A stretch of DNA of 64,000 nt from Bubalus kerabau (Eukaryota > Chordata > Mammalia > Artiodactyla > Bovidae): contig NC_073625.1 of NCBI RefSeq assembly GCF_029407905.1, positions 172,628,240 through 172,692,239 on the forward strand, written 5' to 3'. Both the position numbers and the translations under genes were made by a program. Shown piece after piece: positions 35,159 through 45,646 of the stretch (the stretch's first letter is position 1; each line of letters begins with the position of its first letter). The notes below the pieces were generated by a model. The model worked only from the letters and a program-made list of their open reading frames with translations, made no database searches and was not told the DNA's origin.

Positions 35159-35837
35159 TGCAGCTAGTCTTTTACCAAATGCCTCCCCCTTTGTACGATT
35201 TCTTACTTCTGAGTTCTTCACTCTGCACTTAGAATCACATGCTTACGTCCAGGCCTTAGGCAACTCTCCTCTATTATGGATTGACCCCTATCCCCAGAAC
35301 TTAGAGGTCATGATCCATGACCTCTGATGAAGATACGAGAAACATCCCATCAGACTGGTTTGACTTGTCCACTGTCTTGCTAGAGCTCTAAGGTGATCTC
35401 CTTCATTTCACAGAACATCCACATCAAATCCCTTCACCAAACTGTCCCTGTTTCACTTCCTCCCACAAATAGTACCAAGAGCATTATTTTTGCTTAGTTT
35501 TGTGTGGGATGTCTACATAATAGGCCTGAAGCTCCCAGAGCTTACACACACTGGTCAGGAAGTTGGGTCATGTATTAAAATTCAACAATCCAGGATACTA
35601 AAGATGAAGGGGGATACTAGTGCAGACAACACTAACAAATGTTAGAGGCTTCAGAAGGGGGAGAGCTACTTTCTGGCTATAGTAATCGAAGAAGGCTTCT
35701 AGGAAGAGGCACACCTGAGTTACACCTTGCTTTGTAGGCAAGACTTCAACAGAGAAAGAGGCAAAAAGATACTCTGAGACAAGGAAGGAGGGCAATTTCA
35801 AGACCAGTCAATTGTTAACGGGGCCTTGAGAGGGTAT

Positions 35838-35967
35838 TTTTTGTTTTGTGGGGGGGTTGGCTATACCACCCGACATTCCAGATCCTAGTTCCCCGACCAG
35901 GGATCAAGCTGCACTCCCTGCACTGGATACTTGACATCTTAACCACTGGACCTCCAGTGAAGTCCCT
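35838..35967 (-). mobile_element. CHR SINE, antisense
   Basis: ggttggctataccacccgac, gaccagggatcaagctgcac and cttaaccactggacctccag. Confidence 0.85.
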
Positions 35968-36062
35968 AGAAGGTACTGTTTGAAATGAGTTTACAAGGTA
36001 AGCAAGTTCAGTAGCGGGAGTAGCTAATTTTCGATTTAAGCCAGACTACAAAATAAAAGGGG

Positions 36063-36297
36063 GCTTCCCAAATGGCTCAGAAGGTAAAGAATCCACCTGA
36101 ATGCAGGAGACATAAGAGACTTGGGTTCTATCTCTTAATGGGGAAGATCTCCTGGAGGAGGGCACGGTAACCCACTCCAGTACTCTTGCCTGGAGAATTC
36201 CATGGACAGAGGAGCCTGGCAGGCTTCAGTCCATGAGGTCACAAAGAGTTGGACACCACTGAGCGACTAAATGTGTGCACGCACACACACACACAAT
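36063..36297 (+). mobile_element. Bov-tA SINE with (CA)n tail
   Basis: Full-length sense copy whose tail has grown into a CA microsatellite at 36279-36295. Confidence 0.93.
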
Positions 36298-36379
36298 ATA
36301 AAGAGGTAGAAGAGAAAAAGAAAGTGCAATAATCTCAGTAAACTCTGAGGAGCGTATCAGCAGGGGATGGCATAAAGAG

Positions 36380-36525
36380 CCCTGCAAATCAGAAAACCTG
36401 GGTCCGAGGCCCAGCTTTGCTAAGGAGGGGCTCCACGGCCACGTCAAGTCATTTAACCTGGTTGGTTTCGGTTTTCTCACTTGTAAACTGAAGCAGCTGA
36501 ACTGGCTGACCTTGAAGGTCTCCAC
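36380..36525 (+). repeat. MIR SINE
   Basis: gaaaacctgggtccgaggcc, gtcaagtcatttaacctggt and ggttttctcacttgtaaact. Confidence 0.7.
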
Positions 36526-36529
36526 AGGA

Positions 36530-37410
36530 CAAAACTAAACCAACTGTATATTATTTCTGCCATTAAAACATTCATCATGGTAGGGGGGAGGGTCGGGGGG
36601 AGTTGAAGGAAATGGCAATATCTGTATTATCTTTCCATACAGGTGTCTCCTCCTAAACTACAAATTTCCTTCTTCTAAACTTATTAATTCTATGTATCTG
36701 CCTCCCATCTTGCAGATTTAACACTTAAAGAATGTTCAGTGTGTAGTCCAAAAATTTTGTTTATGGTTCACAGGTTATCCAAGAATTGTGTGCGGCACAG
36801 CCTTAACATCTTATGAGTGTGTCCAATATGACACACCCAGGATAAAATATTTCTGTGTGAGTTAGAAAATGTGACTGGGTAAAGAAAGGGGAGAAAGTGA
36901 GAGCTCTGTTACTCATCTAAGAAACAGCTCCCTTTCAAGAGTACCAAACGATGCTTGAAAAAACAGTAATGTAGAAAAGTAAGGGGAAAATACATCTTGG
37001 ACTTTACGAAGTCTGTATTATATGTACTGCCGAAGCAAACACACAACCTCTCTACTTTAAAATGCAGCTGAAACGCATAAAGTTACTGGCACTGAAATAC
37101 GCTGAAAGTTGGCTTTTTTTGTTTTTTAATGCCGCATCCAGGAGACCCACCCACCCCCCGCTCCGGAAAAGGCACCCAAACCAGAAACCACAGATCTCAC
37201 TCCAGTCCTATTGATCCTCTGCAGCAAAAGGCCAAAGGCAAATAAACCAGTCACACAAGCAAAAGAGGCTGGATCAAAAAGCCTCACCAGTAGGCACCAA
37301 AAGTTTAAGAGAGAGGAAAACAGAAAAGTTAACAAAATGCCTAACTTCATGCAAAGAATCATAATGCCGTTCTCCAGCTTACTGTGCAAACAGCATAAAT
37401 ACAGGATGTA
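36530..37410. other. no gene recognised
   Basis: AT-rich sequence left of the CpG island. Under the PLS1 reading it is the first part of intron 1. Confidence 0.45.
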
Positions 37411-37615
37411 ACTAACACCTGCCCACACTACTTGCTGCCCAGACTGGACACAAGCGCACCCCGAGGTCGGCGAGCGCCGGAGACACCTCTCCAGCGAGGG
37501 AAACCCGCAGAGACTCCTCTGGAGCCGCCGAGCCGGCGAGGAAGTAAAGCTCTTGTTTTCTGCCTATCGGTCCAGGCTTTCTCTCGGATCCCCTCCGCCG
37601 CACCGCGCAGCGTAC

Positions 37616-37880
37616 CTGCAGCCGCCGTTCTGCCCTCGAGCCCGCAGCTGCCGCTCCGGATCCCGGCACACGCAGGTCTGCTCTGCGGCTCCCCAGTCGC
37701 GCCAGCCTAGCTGCTGCCCTGGCGCCACTACGCATGCCCGGCCGGCACTCTGGCAAGCAGACTCCGAATCCACTTGCCGCGTTTTGACTGCGGCTCCCTC
37801 CCGGGGGAAAGGACCCGAGGCCAAGAGCTGAAGTGGAGTTGCAGGTGCTGGGAGAGGCTAGGGGGAGAGGGGGAGAGGGG
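37616..37880 (-). other. PLS1: candidate non-coding exon 1 of PLS1
   Basis: From the start predicted by the TATA box, the minus strand runs GC-rich to a consensus donor CTGCAG|GTACGC, with the exon ending at 37616 and GT at 37615-37614. PLS1 encodes plastin-1 (fimbrin), a calcium-regulated actin-bundling protein of intestinal microvilli and hair-cell stereocilia, with two EF hands and two actin-binding domains built from four CH domains. None of that is encoded here, and the known protein start (MENSTT) is absent, so this would be a 5' UTR exon. A small upstream frame begins at an ATG within it (about 37735) and runs through the donor. The exon limits are inferred from signals only, and alternative starts are possible. 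Confidence 0.5.
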
Positions 37881-37892
37881 GAGAGGGGAAGG
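37858..37892. repeat. (GGGAGA)-type polypurine tract
   Basis: Four near-identical GGGGAGAG units in tandem, all purine on the plus strand, lie exactly where the leftward transcript should start. On the transcribed strand this is a C/T tract. Confidence 0.9.
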
Positions 37893-37904
37893 GGAACTGC
37901 GCAA

Positions 37905-37911
37905 CTTTATA
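37905..37911 (-). promoter_or_regulatory. TATA box of the leftward (PLS1) promoter
   Basis: The minus strand reads TATAAAG at the upstream edge of the CpG island. About 30 nt downstream lies a pyrimidine-rich tract (CCCCCTCTC units, 37861-37892), so the expected start is near 37880. A TATA box within a CpG island is a minority arrangement and fits a gene with tissue-biased expression such as plastin-1 in epithelia. No experimental start is known to me. Confidence 0.5.
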
Positions 37912-38004
37912 GCGACCCAGGACACATCCTCCGCCAAACCTAAAGATGACCATGTACACCACTTGGGTGAGCTTACATGTGCTTCGCGAACTTGATCGTG
38001 GATA

Positions 38005-38158
38005 GGAATCACCTGGAGAGGTTGTTGAACCACAGATCCCACTCTCAAGAGTTCAGATTCAAGCAGATCTAGATGAGGCCCCACCATCTGCATGTCTAAC
38101 ATTTTCTCAGGGGAAACCGGCGCTGCTAATTCGGATACCACATGCTGCGAATTTCTGA
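38005..38158 (+). mobile_element. MER5A hAT fragment near PLS1 promoter
   Basis: aggaatcacctggagaggtt, gatgaggccccaccatctgc and ccacatgctgcgaatttctg. It lies about 100 bp upstream of the leftward TATA box. Confidence 0.65.
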
Positions 38159-38203
38159 TCAAGAGAAAAGATGTAGATATATATACACACACACATATAT
38201 ATG

Positions 38204-38405
38204 GGCTTCCTTGGTGGCTCAGAAAGTAAAGAATCCTCCTGCAATGCGGGAGACCTAGGTTCGATCCCTGGATTGGGAAGATCCCCTGGACGAGGGTATG
38301 GTAACCCATTCCAGTATTCTTACCTGGAGAATCCCCATGGACAAGGGGCCTCCTGGGCTATAGGGTCGCAAAGAGTCGGACACCACTGAGCGACTAAGCA
38401 GAGCA
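38204..38405 (+). mobile_element. Bov-tA SINE
   Basis: Sense copy starting after an AT/AC microsatellite (38173-38202) and ending agcagagcacag. Confidence 0.93.
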
Positions 38406-38409
38406 CAGC

Positions 38410-38516
38410 ACCATGCCCTCCTCCAGGGGATTTTGCTGACCCAGGGATAAAAACTGCGTCTCCTGCATCTCCTTCATTGCGGGTAGATTCTATACCCACT
38501 GAGCCACCTGGAAGCT
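38410..38516 (-). mobile_element. Bov-tA head fragment, inverted
   Basis: The tRNA-derived head and the first BovA bases, antisense, abut the sense copy at 38204-38405, so the two heads form an inverted repeat. Confidence 0.88.
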
Positions 38517-38585
38517 GCAAGTATATGTATAAATTTTTGTAATATATGTATGTCATTTAATATATATTAAATATATGTATATACC

Positions 38586-38715
38586 AAATTGGAGAAGGAA
38601 ATGGCAACCCACTCCAGTATTCTTGACTGGAAAATTCCATGGACAGAGGAGCCTAGAGGGCTACAGTTCATGGGGTGAACAAAGAGTCGGCCACGAATGA
38701 GCAACTGAGCACAGT
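38586..38715 (+). mobile_element. BovA monomer
   Basis: ttggagaaggaaatggcaac to gagcaactgagcacagtgca, sense, with no tRNA head. It lies after an AT-rich tract. Confidence 0.88.
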
Positions 38716-38719
38716 GCAT

Positions 38720-39200
38720 ATATCAAATTACATATTTCTCTTGACCTCTGGTCCAGAGAAAAGATATATAGATATAGATATTAAAAGAGAAAGTTTTCTC
38801 TCTCCTCCTCTCTGGGATTTCACATAGCACTTCCTCTTCATTTAACAGCCACACCTACTTTAAAAATAAATAAATAACTACAGCTTACAAGCAAATAAAG
38901 GTGGAATATTTCCTCTAGCATGTGAGTCAAGTGAGTGGAATGCAACCACAAGAGTACTCATGTATTCTGCCTGTAGCATAACCTATTGATGTGGTCTCTC
39001 AGACTGTGTGTGGGCAACAAGAGGGGTGTCCCCATTTAACTCTAAGTTTTGTCTGACCATTTAGTGTTTAGCACAGTGCTGGGTACAAAACAGCTACTCA
39101 AGAAATCCTGAGTTGATATTGGTACAGCTTAAGAGAAGAAGAAGGATTTTGGAGTTATTTTAGAAACCCAAAGGAGGTGATAAGCAATTGGAAGTAGGTG
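38720..39200. other. no gene recognised
   Basis: Nothing supported in this part of the PLS1-ATR interval. Confidence 0.4.
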
Positions 39201-39211
39201 GGCTAAGGCTG

Positions 39212-39407
39212 GGCTTCTCTGGTGGCTCAGCGGTAAAGAATCTGCCTGCAATGCAAGAGATCCAGGTTCCATCCCTGGGTTGGGGAGATCCCCGGGAGGA
39301 GGGAATGGCAACCCATTCTGGTATTCTTGCCTGGAGAATCCCATGGACAGAGGAGCCTGGGGGCTACAGTCCATGGGGTCACAAAGAGTCGGACATAACT
39401 GAGCAAA
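39212..39407 (+). mobile_element. Bov-tA SINE
   Basis: Full-length sense copy flanked by gctaaggctg at 39202-39211 and 39408-39417. Confidence 0.96.
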
Positions 39408-39499
39408 GCTAAGGCTGAGGAGGATGAGGATTTTCCCCTGTGTTAAACCTAGAGAAATCAGTGGCTCCTTATCTGAGCCCAGATGTATAAGAGGAGGTG

Positions 39500-40345
39500 T
39501 AAGTTCTCACAATGTATTTCTTAAAAGGTTAAACACACATCTGCCATATAATCTAACCATTCCATTCATAGATATTACCCAAGAGAAATTAAAATACAAT
39601 CATACAAAGACTGGAATAGGAATGTTCATGGCAGTTTTGTTTTTTTTTTTCCCACAATATTCTTGCATGCATGGTCAGTCCTGTCCCACTCTTTGCGACT
39701 CTATGGACTGTAGCCCACCAGGCCCCTCTGTCTGTGGGTTTTCCCAGGCAAGAATACTGGAGTGGATTGCCATTTCCTCCTCCAGGGAATCTTCCTGACC
39801 CAGAGATCGAACCCAAGTCCCCTGCATCTCCTGCATTGGCAAGTGGATTCATTACAACTGAGCCATGTGGGAAGGCCTATTTTTCACCCTAGGCCCAATC
39901 AGAAGGAACCCAAATGCCCACCAACAGGTGAATGGATAAACAAATTGTGGTGCATCTATGCAATGGAGTACTACTCATCAGAAAAAAGGGCAAGGGGAGA
40001 ATTACTCATACAGGCTCCAACATGGATAAATCTCAAAATTATTATGCTGAGTTAAAGAGGCCAGAGGCAAATAAATGATTCCATTTATATGAAGTTCAAA
40101 ATAACCTAAATTGACAAAAAGCAAACTAGTAATTGCCTGGAGCAAGGAGTGAAGGAAGAAATGGGCTATCAAGAGGCAGTAATAATCTTTTGGGGATGAT
40201 GGAAAAGAAAGCTTTTATTGACTACAGTGGAAATTTCACAGAAATGTACAACTGTCAAAACTAAATTGTACACTTTAAATTTATGACATTCATTTTGTAT
40301 ATTTTCCAATAAAGGTAAAGAAAATTTAATCAAAGACTCCTATGA
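39500..40345 (+). mobile_element. L1 3' region, split by Bov-tA
   Basis: Left part aatgttcatggcagttttg; right part aacccaaatgcccaccaaca, gcaatggagtactactcatc, ctcaaaattattatgctgag and ttgtacactttaaatttatg. This is an old L1 ORF2 end plus 3' UTR. Confidence 0.8.
39658..39877 (-). mobile_element. Bov-tA SINE inside L1
   Basis: Antisense full-length copy following a T run (39638-39650) in the L1. Confidence 0.93.
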
Positions 40346-40379
40346 GTTCTTTATTTAGTGGGGGATATTGACCAAGATG

Positions 40380-40513
40380 TTGGAGAAGGAAATGGCAACC
40401 CACTCCAGTGTTCTTGCCTGGAGAATCCCAGGGATGGGGCATCCTGGTGGGCTGCCATCTATGGGGTCGCACAGAGTCGGACACGACTGAAGCGACTTAG
40501 CAGTAGCAGCAGC
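40380..40513 (+). mobile_element. BovA monomer with its own target duplication
   Basis: Equivalent to the second monomer of BOV-A2, with the CAG-type tail. It is exactly bracketed by attgaccaagatg at 40367-40379 and 40514-40526. Confidence 0.96.
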
Positions 40514-40529
40514 ATTGACCAAGATGAGG

Positions 40530-41340
40530 TCTTGAGGAAGTGTAAACTCTAAATATGGTGTAACCTGATTTTTGAAGAAGGCAAAAACAACAACAAAAAA
40601 TCACTGTCTGTAGAAGAAGCTAAACATAATCAATATAAAATATCTGAAACAACCCACTTCCAAAAGTAACCAACTCCCAAATGTGATTTGTAAATGTATT
40701 GCTGAAAAAATAAAGTATTTCCCCAAAGTATCTCGCAAAAATAAAACAGTGAACAAAGTACATAATTAGAAATGCACACCAATGCACAATAATGATAAAG
40801 AAAACTGTTACCTGCTAAACTGATTACATATCCACCAGTGAGAAATAAGTTCTCCAAATTGTGTTTCCAGGAGCCTGGGGTGTCATGGAGATGATAAATA
40901 AGCAGAACTCTGGGTTAAGGATCCCAGTCCAACCAGAGCACTATTACTTCCATATCCAGGTATACTCTGAGAATTTATTTGATAAGAAGATCCCACTCTT
41001 AATTGAAAGAGTAATAGTTTGAAAGCAATGGAAATAATGCCATCAGATAGGAAGAAGTCACAGAGAAAAGATGTTGTATTTGGTTGGCACAAGTATTCTG
41101 GTTGTGCCAGAAGTATACACTCAAAAGTATACACTCTAGTTATCATAACCTTATGTTCCTGTTTTTCCAGAATAGTCCCAATTTTAAACACTTGTTTATC
41201 ACATGAATTTATGCCCAATTATATGCTCCACCTGTAGGTTAAAAAAATAAAATCACCAACTTCAATTGAAATAGGGATTATTTTCTGGCTCTTCTACAGC
41301 TTATAAAAATATTAGTAATATAATAATATTATTAAGAATA
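40530..41340. other. no gene recognised
   Basis: AT-rich unique sequence. A small tandem duplication (agtatacactc) occurs at about 41111-41135. Confidence 0.45.
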
Positions 41341-41344
41341 ATAT

Positions 41345-41592
41345 ATAAGTTCTAATACTTTGGCCATCAAATGCAAAGAGCTAACTCACTGGAGAAGACC
41401 CTGATGTTGGGAAAGATTGAGCACAGGAGGAGAAGCGGGAGACAGAGTATGAGACGGTTGGATGGCATCATCAACTCAAAGGCCATGAGTTTGAGCAAAC
41501 TCAGGGAGATAGTGAAGGACAGGGAAGCCTGGCAAGCTGCAGTTCATGGGGTCTCAAAGAGTCGGACAAGACTTAGCAACTGAATAACAACA
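41345..41592 (+). mobile_element. BovB LINE 3' end, sense
   Basis: ctttggccatcaaatgcaaa, gaagaccctgatgttgggaa and gtcggacaagacttagcaac. This is an old, diverged copy ending in an ACA-rich tail. Confidence 0.88.
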
Positions 41593-41739
41593 AAAGATAA
41601 AGGTGGAGATTCAGAAATATTAAAACCAGAATGAATGAGTGGTGGACTAGGGTTCCAACTCAAATCCAACTCCAAATTTGTGTTATCACAAGTCCCTGCA
41701 AATTTACAACATATCCCATGAAAGAAAGAAAAGTGAAGG

Positions 41740-41925
41740 AAAGTGTTAGTCACTCAGTTGAGTCTGACCCACCAAGCTCCTCTGTCCATGGAATTTTCCA
41801 GGCAAGAATACTGGAGTGGGTAGCCATTTTCTTCTCCAGGGGATCTTCACAACCCAGGGGTGGAACCTGGGTATCCTGCATTGCAGACAAGACTCTTTAC
41901 TGACTGAACCACTAGGCAAGTATAT
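41740..41925 (-). mobile_element. Bov-tA SINE, degraded
   Basis: gaaagtgttagtcactcagt to actgaaccactaggcaag, antisense, with part of the BovA region deleted. Confidence 0.85.
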
Positions 41926-42130
41926 CCCATACTAAAAAAAAAAACAGGAACCAACCAGGTATTTGGGGTTATAAAGTGAGTTTCTGTGAATGTGGTTAGT
42001 GTTAGTTCCCCAGAGTCTGGTGGTTTCTAAAATGCTTATAACCACACCAATTGCTACCCGCCCCCTGATCCTAATCCTGAAGTCAGCTCCTACCAATTTA
42101 CCTCCTATTTCAGGAAAAGTAGGAGCATTT

Positions 42131-42239
42131 TAATTTTTTTAATTTAAAATTTTTAAAAATTTGGCCACATTATGCAGCTTGTGGGACCATTCCCCAACCA
42201 TCAAACCCATGCCCCCTGGCAAAATGCTCCCCTAAATTG
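42131..42239 (-). mobile_element. CHR SINE fragment
   Basis: atttggccacattatgcagc and atcaaacccatgccccctgg, antisense. Flanks ggagcattt at 42122-42130 and 42240-42248 fit a target duplication. Confidence 0.75.
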
Positions 42240-42471
42240 GGAGCATTTAGAATGGTATTGGCTAATACCAAGAGGTACGGTAGGAAAATTTTTATTTGAT
42301 CTTTTTCTTTTTTTATTCTTTAATATTGTTTTTTTTATTCTTTCAAGAATAAAGAATAATAATACAGGTAAAAAAAGGCTAAGATTCAGTGTAACTCTAG
42401 CTTTATTTTTTTATGTCATTTTGGAGAAGAAAAGAATGATCTGAGAAATGAAATAGTAAATAATGCAAAAT

Positions 42472-42512
42472 CTCTCTCTCTCTCTTTCTCTCTCTCTCAC
42501 ACACACACAGAG
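42472..42512. repeat. (TC)n(AC)n microsatellite
   Basis: TC repeat with one TTTC break, running straight into an AC repeat. Confidence 0.95.
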
Positions 42513-42696
42513 ATACACTATTTAATAGAAATTGGATCAAAATAGCCAACCAAACACATGCACCTATACCCTACCTACCACATAAAATTTCAAGAAATGA
42601 TAGAGAAGATACCTTTAAGAAGTTTAAAAAAAAATCCTAGGAAAACAAGAAAAACTGCCGTCAATAAACCAGGAATGTTGAGAAAACAGAATACAG

Positions 42697-43047
42697 GGCT
42701 TTCCTGGTGGCTCAGTGGTAAAGAATCCACCTGCCAAAGCAGGAGACACAGATTTGATCCCTGGGCCGGGAAAGCCCCACATGCCACAAGCGACTAAGTC
42801 CATCACCACAAATACTGAGTCAGTGCTCTAGAGCCCAGGAGCCACAACTTCTGAAGTCCACATGCCACAACTACTAAAGCCTTCAGGCCCAGAGTCCGTG
42901 CTCCACAGCAAGAGAAGCCGCTGAGATGAGAAGCCTGTGCACTGCAGCTAGAGAGTAGCCCCCACTCACTGAAATTAGAGAAAAAGCCTGTGCAGTGGTG
43001 AAGGCCCAGCACAGCCAAAAATAAATAAATTAATTAAAAAAACACAC
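42697..43047 (+). mobile_element. CHR SINE, long form, full length
   Basis: tRNA-like head (gtggctcagtggtaaagaat with gatttgatccctgg) to the cccagcacagccaaaaataa tail, flanked by cagaatacag at 42687-42696 and 43048-43057. Its head is closer to the Bov-tA head than to other CHR copies here. Confidence 0.92.
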
Positions 43048-43382
43048 CAGAATACAGAAAGATCACATCTCAGAGAAAGAAAATGGAAGGAGAGTTCAGC
43101 TCAAATCATGAACAGGAGGAAGCTAAGGCAAAGGATGGAACAGTTGAGGGGAAGGTGTGCAAGGTCAGCTAACAGATCAAGAAATGGAAAGAGGGCCCTG
43201 AGAGATTTACAGCAGCCAGGTTAGCCAACACCTTTCTACTCCTCTGTGGGGTCTAAACTGATCCAGTTAGCTACAGAGTTCCAGGAATAAGAACAGAATC
43301 TTCCATACCTGGAGGGTGAGCTACCAACACATCCTTACCTCTAGAGTACTGTTCTTTACCCCAGATTGGCAGAGGATGGCTA

Positions 43383-43591
43383 TGCACATGCTCAGTGACT
43401 AAGTTGTGTCTAACTCTTTGTGACTCATGGACTGTAAGCCCACCAGTTTCCTCTTTCCATGAGAATTCCCAGGCAAGAATACTGGAGTGGGTTGCCAAGG
43501 GATCTTCCCAGCCCAAGGATCACACCCAAATCTCCTGCATCTCCTGCACTGGTAGATGGATTCTTTACCACTGAGCCCCCTAGGAAGCCCT
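43383..43591 (-). mobile_element. Bov-tA SINE
   Basis: Antisense copy flanked by gaggatggcta at 43372-43382 and 43592-43602. Confidence 0.95.
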
Positions 43592-43621
43592 GAGGATGGC
43601 TACAGTGAATAAAAAGGTAAA

Positions 43622-43735
43622 ATGAGGCCTTCACGGGTGGTCCAGTGTTTAAGACTCCATGCTTCCACCAAAGGGGGTGCGTGTCTGATCGCTGGTCAGG
43701 GAACTAAGATCCAAAAAAAAAAAAAAAAGAGAGAG
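43622..43735 (+). mobile_element. CHR SINE, short
   Basis: gaggccttcacgggtggtcc head, ctgatcgctggtcagggaac box, then an A run and GA repeat at 43714-43735. Confidence 0.85.
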
Positions 43736-43739
43736 AAAT

Positions 43740-44340
43740 TCTAAAATACAGAATTGTTAAATCAACAATACTTCAATAAAAATAAATAAAATACAAAACT
43801 GAACAGATAACTATACATTATATCACACATTTGAGGATAAATGACTGTGAGAAGCACCATCTCTACAAATAATATTAGAGAAAACAGAGCTAGGCAATAA
43901 TCAGAAGATAACATTTGAAAAATATTATTACCTTCAAAGAATAATAATATATTTCAAGTACAAAAATTTTGATTAGATAGTTGAGAATTTAAAACTTCGA
44001 TGACTGAGATAAAGGATGAAATAGATGAGCCCATTTTAGAATAGATGTAGATGAGCAGGTAGGAACTGGAAGAACCAGCTGAGGAATTTTTCCAGGACTA
44101 AGTCAGCCTGACAGACACTGAGGGGAAATCACTTGAGGGCATGGAAGGGTGATCTGGGACTGTTTACTACATTCTCTATCCTCCACACCTTCCACATTCT
44201 TAGTTGAAAAAAATAAACTACTGTGCAACATGAATTGAAACAGATGAGAAATAGGAAAGGAAAACAGCTGTGGGTGTGACAGACTGTCTCCAAATATTTT
44301 TTCATCTATCATGTATTTATGCAGACAATGATACATCAGA
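43740..44340. other. no gene recognised
   Basis: AT-rich sequence without identified features. Confidence 0.4.
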
Positions 44341-44354
44341 ATAATGGGGAAGTG

Positions 44355-44670
44355 GACTTCCCTGTTGGTCCAGTGGTTGGGAATCCGCCTGCCAATGCAG
44401 GGGACACAGGTTCGATCCCTGGTCCAGGAAGATTCCATATGCCTTAGGACAACTAAGCCTGTGTACCACACTATTGAGCATACATGCTGCAACTGCTGAA
44501 GCCCACACACCCTAGAGCTCCTGCTCTGAAACAAGAGAACCCACCCCAATGAAAAGCCCTCACACCAGAACTAGAGAGTAGCCGCTGCTCTTTGCAACTA
44601 GGGAAAGCCCATGTGCTGCAACAAAGACCTAACACAGTCAAAACTAAATAAGTGAAATTTTTTTTAAAAA
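44355..44670 (+). mobile_element. CHR SINE, long form
   Basis: gacttccctgttggtccagt head to cacagtcaaaactaaataag tail, with flanks aatggggaagtg (44343-44354) and aatgggaaagtg (44671-44682). Confidence 0.92.
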
Positions 44671-44855
44671 AATGGGAAAGTGAGAGACTAGTCAATAATA
44701 TACTAACTGACACTGTGGATTGTCCCAGCTACCTTCTTGAATGCCTTCAAGAAGTTTGGAGAGCCAAACTCTAAAGACCCAAATTTACTTATCGGTATGG
44801 TTCCAGATATGATTTAGATTTCATCAAGTCATGTAAGGCTTCATCAAGTCATTGT

Positions 44856-45002
44856 GGGCTTTCCTGGTGGCTCAGACAGTAAAGAATCTGCCTGCAATGC
44901 AGGAGACCTGGGTTCGATCCCTGGATCAGGAAGATCCCCCAGAGAAGGGAATGGCTGTTTACTCCAATATTCTTGCCTGGAGAATTTCATAGACCGAGCC
45001 TG
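44856..45002 (+). mobile_element. Bov-tA SINE, 3' truncated
   Basis: Intact head (gggctttcctggtggctcag, gggttcgatccctgg), then a BovA part cut after gcctggagaatttcatag. Confidence 0.9.
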
Positions 45003-45411
45003 GCAGCCTTTTTAAAGAAATAAAACCCATCCATGGGATCACAAATGTAAGACCTTTTGGTTGAAAATTGAATTGTATGAGAAGAGAGGGAAGGCATGAT
45101 CCTCTTTTGGCAGCTTCCTGATCCTTTTCAGAGTTCACAACCACTTTAACAGATAATTTGGGGAGTTCTTGAATTCTCATGATGAAGCCCATTTCTCCCA
45201 ACAATTCTGTGTATTATCTACATCTTGTAATAAACCTCTTTATTCTTAAACTAGCAAAAGGGACTTCAATCCCAACAAAAACATGGTCCATATGGGAAAC
45301 ATGTTGTCTTACTCAAAAATGATCAATAAATAAACGAATACTAGGAAACTCAAATACAACGATCTTGGTATAAACTATAAAGGAACACTTTTGACCTTGG
45401 GGTTAATCTTC

Positions 45412-45640
45412 CTGTGTATGTGCTAAGTTGCTTCAGTCCTGTCCGACTCTTTGCGACTGGATGGACTGTAGACCACAAGTTTCCTCTGTCCATGGTATTC
45501 TCCAGGCAAGAATACTGGAGTGGGTTGCCATGCCCTCCTCCAGGGCATGACAACAAATGCATGGTCCTTCCTGACCCAGGGATCAAACCCAAGTCTTCTG
45601 TGTCTCCTGCATTGCAGGCAGATTCTTTACTTAAAACTGC
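45412..45640 (-). mobile_element. Bov-tA SINE
   Basis: Antisense copy from tgtgtatgtgctaagttgct to gcaggcagattctttactta, with about 25 extra bases near the BovA/tRNA join. Confidence 0.9.
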
Positions 45641-45646
45641 CAGCTT

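Larger units (their letters stand above)
1..37615 (-). other. PLS1: probable PLS1 intron 1 (part)
   Basis: I searched by eye on the minus strand for PLS1 coding exons (the EF-hand and CH-domain peptides) and recognised none. The simplest reading is that this is the first part of a long intron 1 filled with repeats. This depends on the synteny-based identification of the promoter at 37415-37920. Confidence 0.6.
37415..37920. promoter_or_regulatory. CpG island, probable PLS1 promoter
   Basis: This is a compact GC- and CpG-rich island in AT-rich surroundings, about 19 kb upstream of ATR. From known mammalian gene order (PLS1 and ATR head to head, separated by roughly 18 kb in human) this should be the PLS1 promoter reading leftwards. 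The minus-strand TATA box and splice donor agree with that direction. No PLS1 coding sequence is visible, so the identity rests on synteny. Confidence 0.75.

Noticed and set aside
37412..37756. Minus-strand 114-codon frame over the left CpG island
   Set aside because: Arg/Ala/Gly-rich content from GC-rich DNA. It crosses the predicted donor and does not match the plastin-1 N-terminus.
44103..44549. 148-codon minus-strand frame
   Set aside because: Most of it is the antisense of a CHR SINE.
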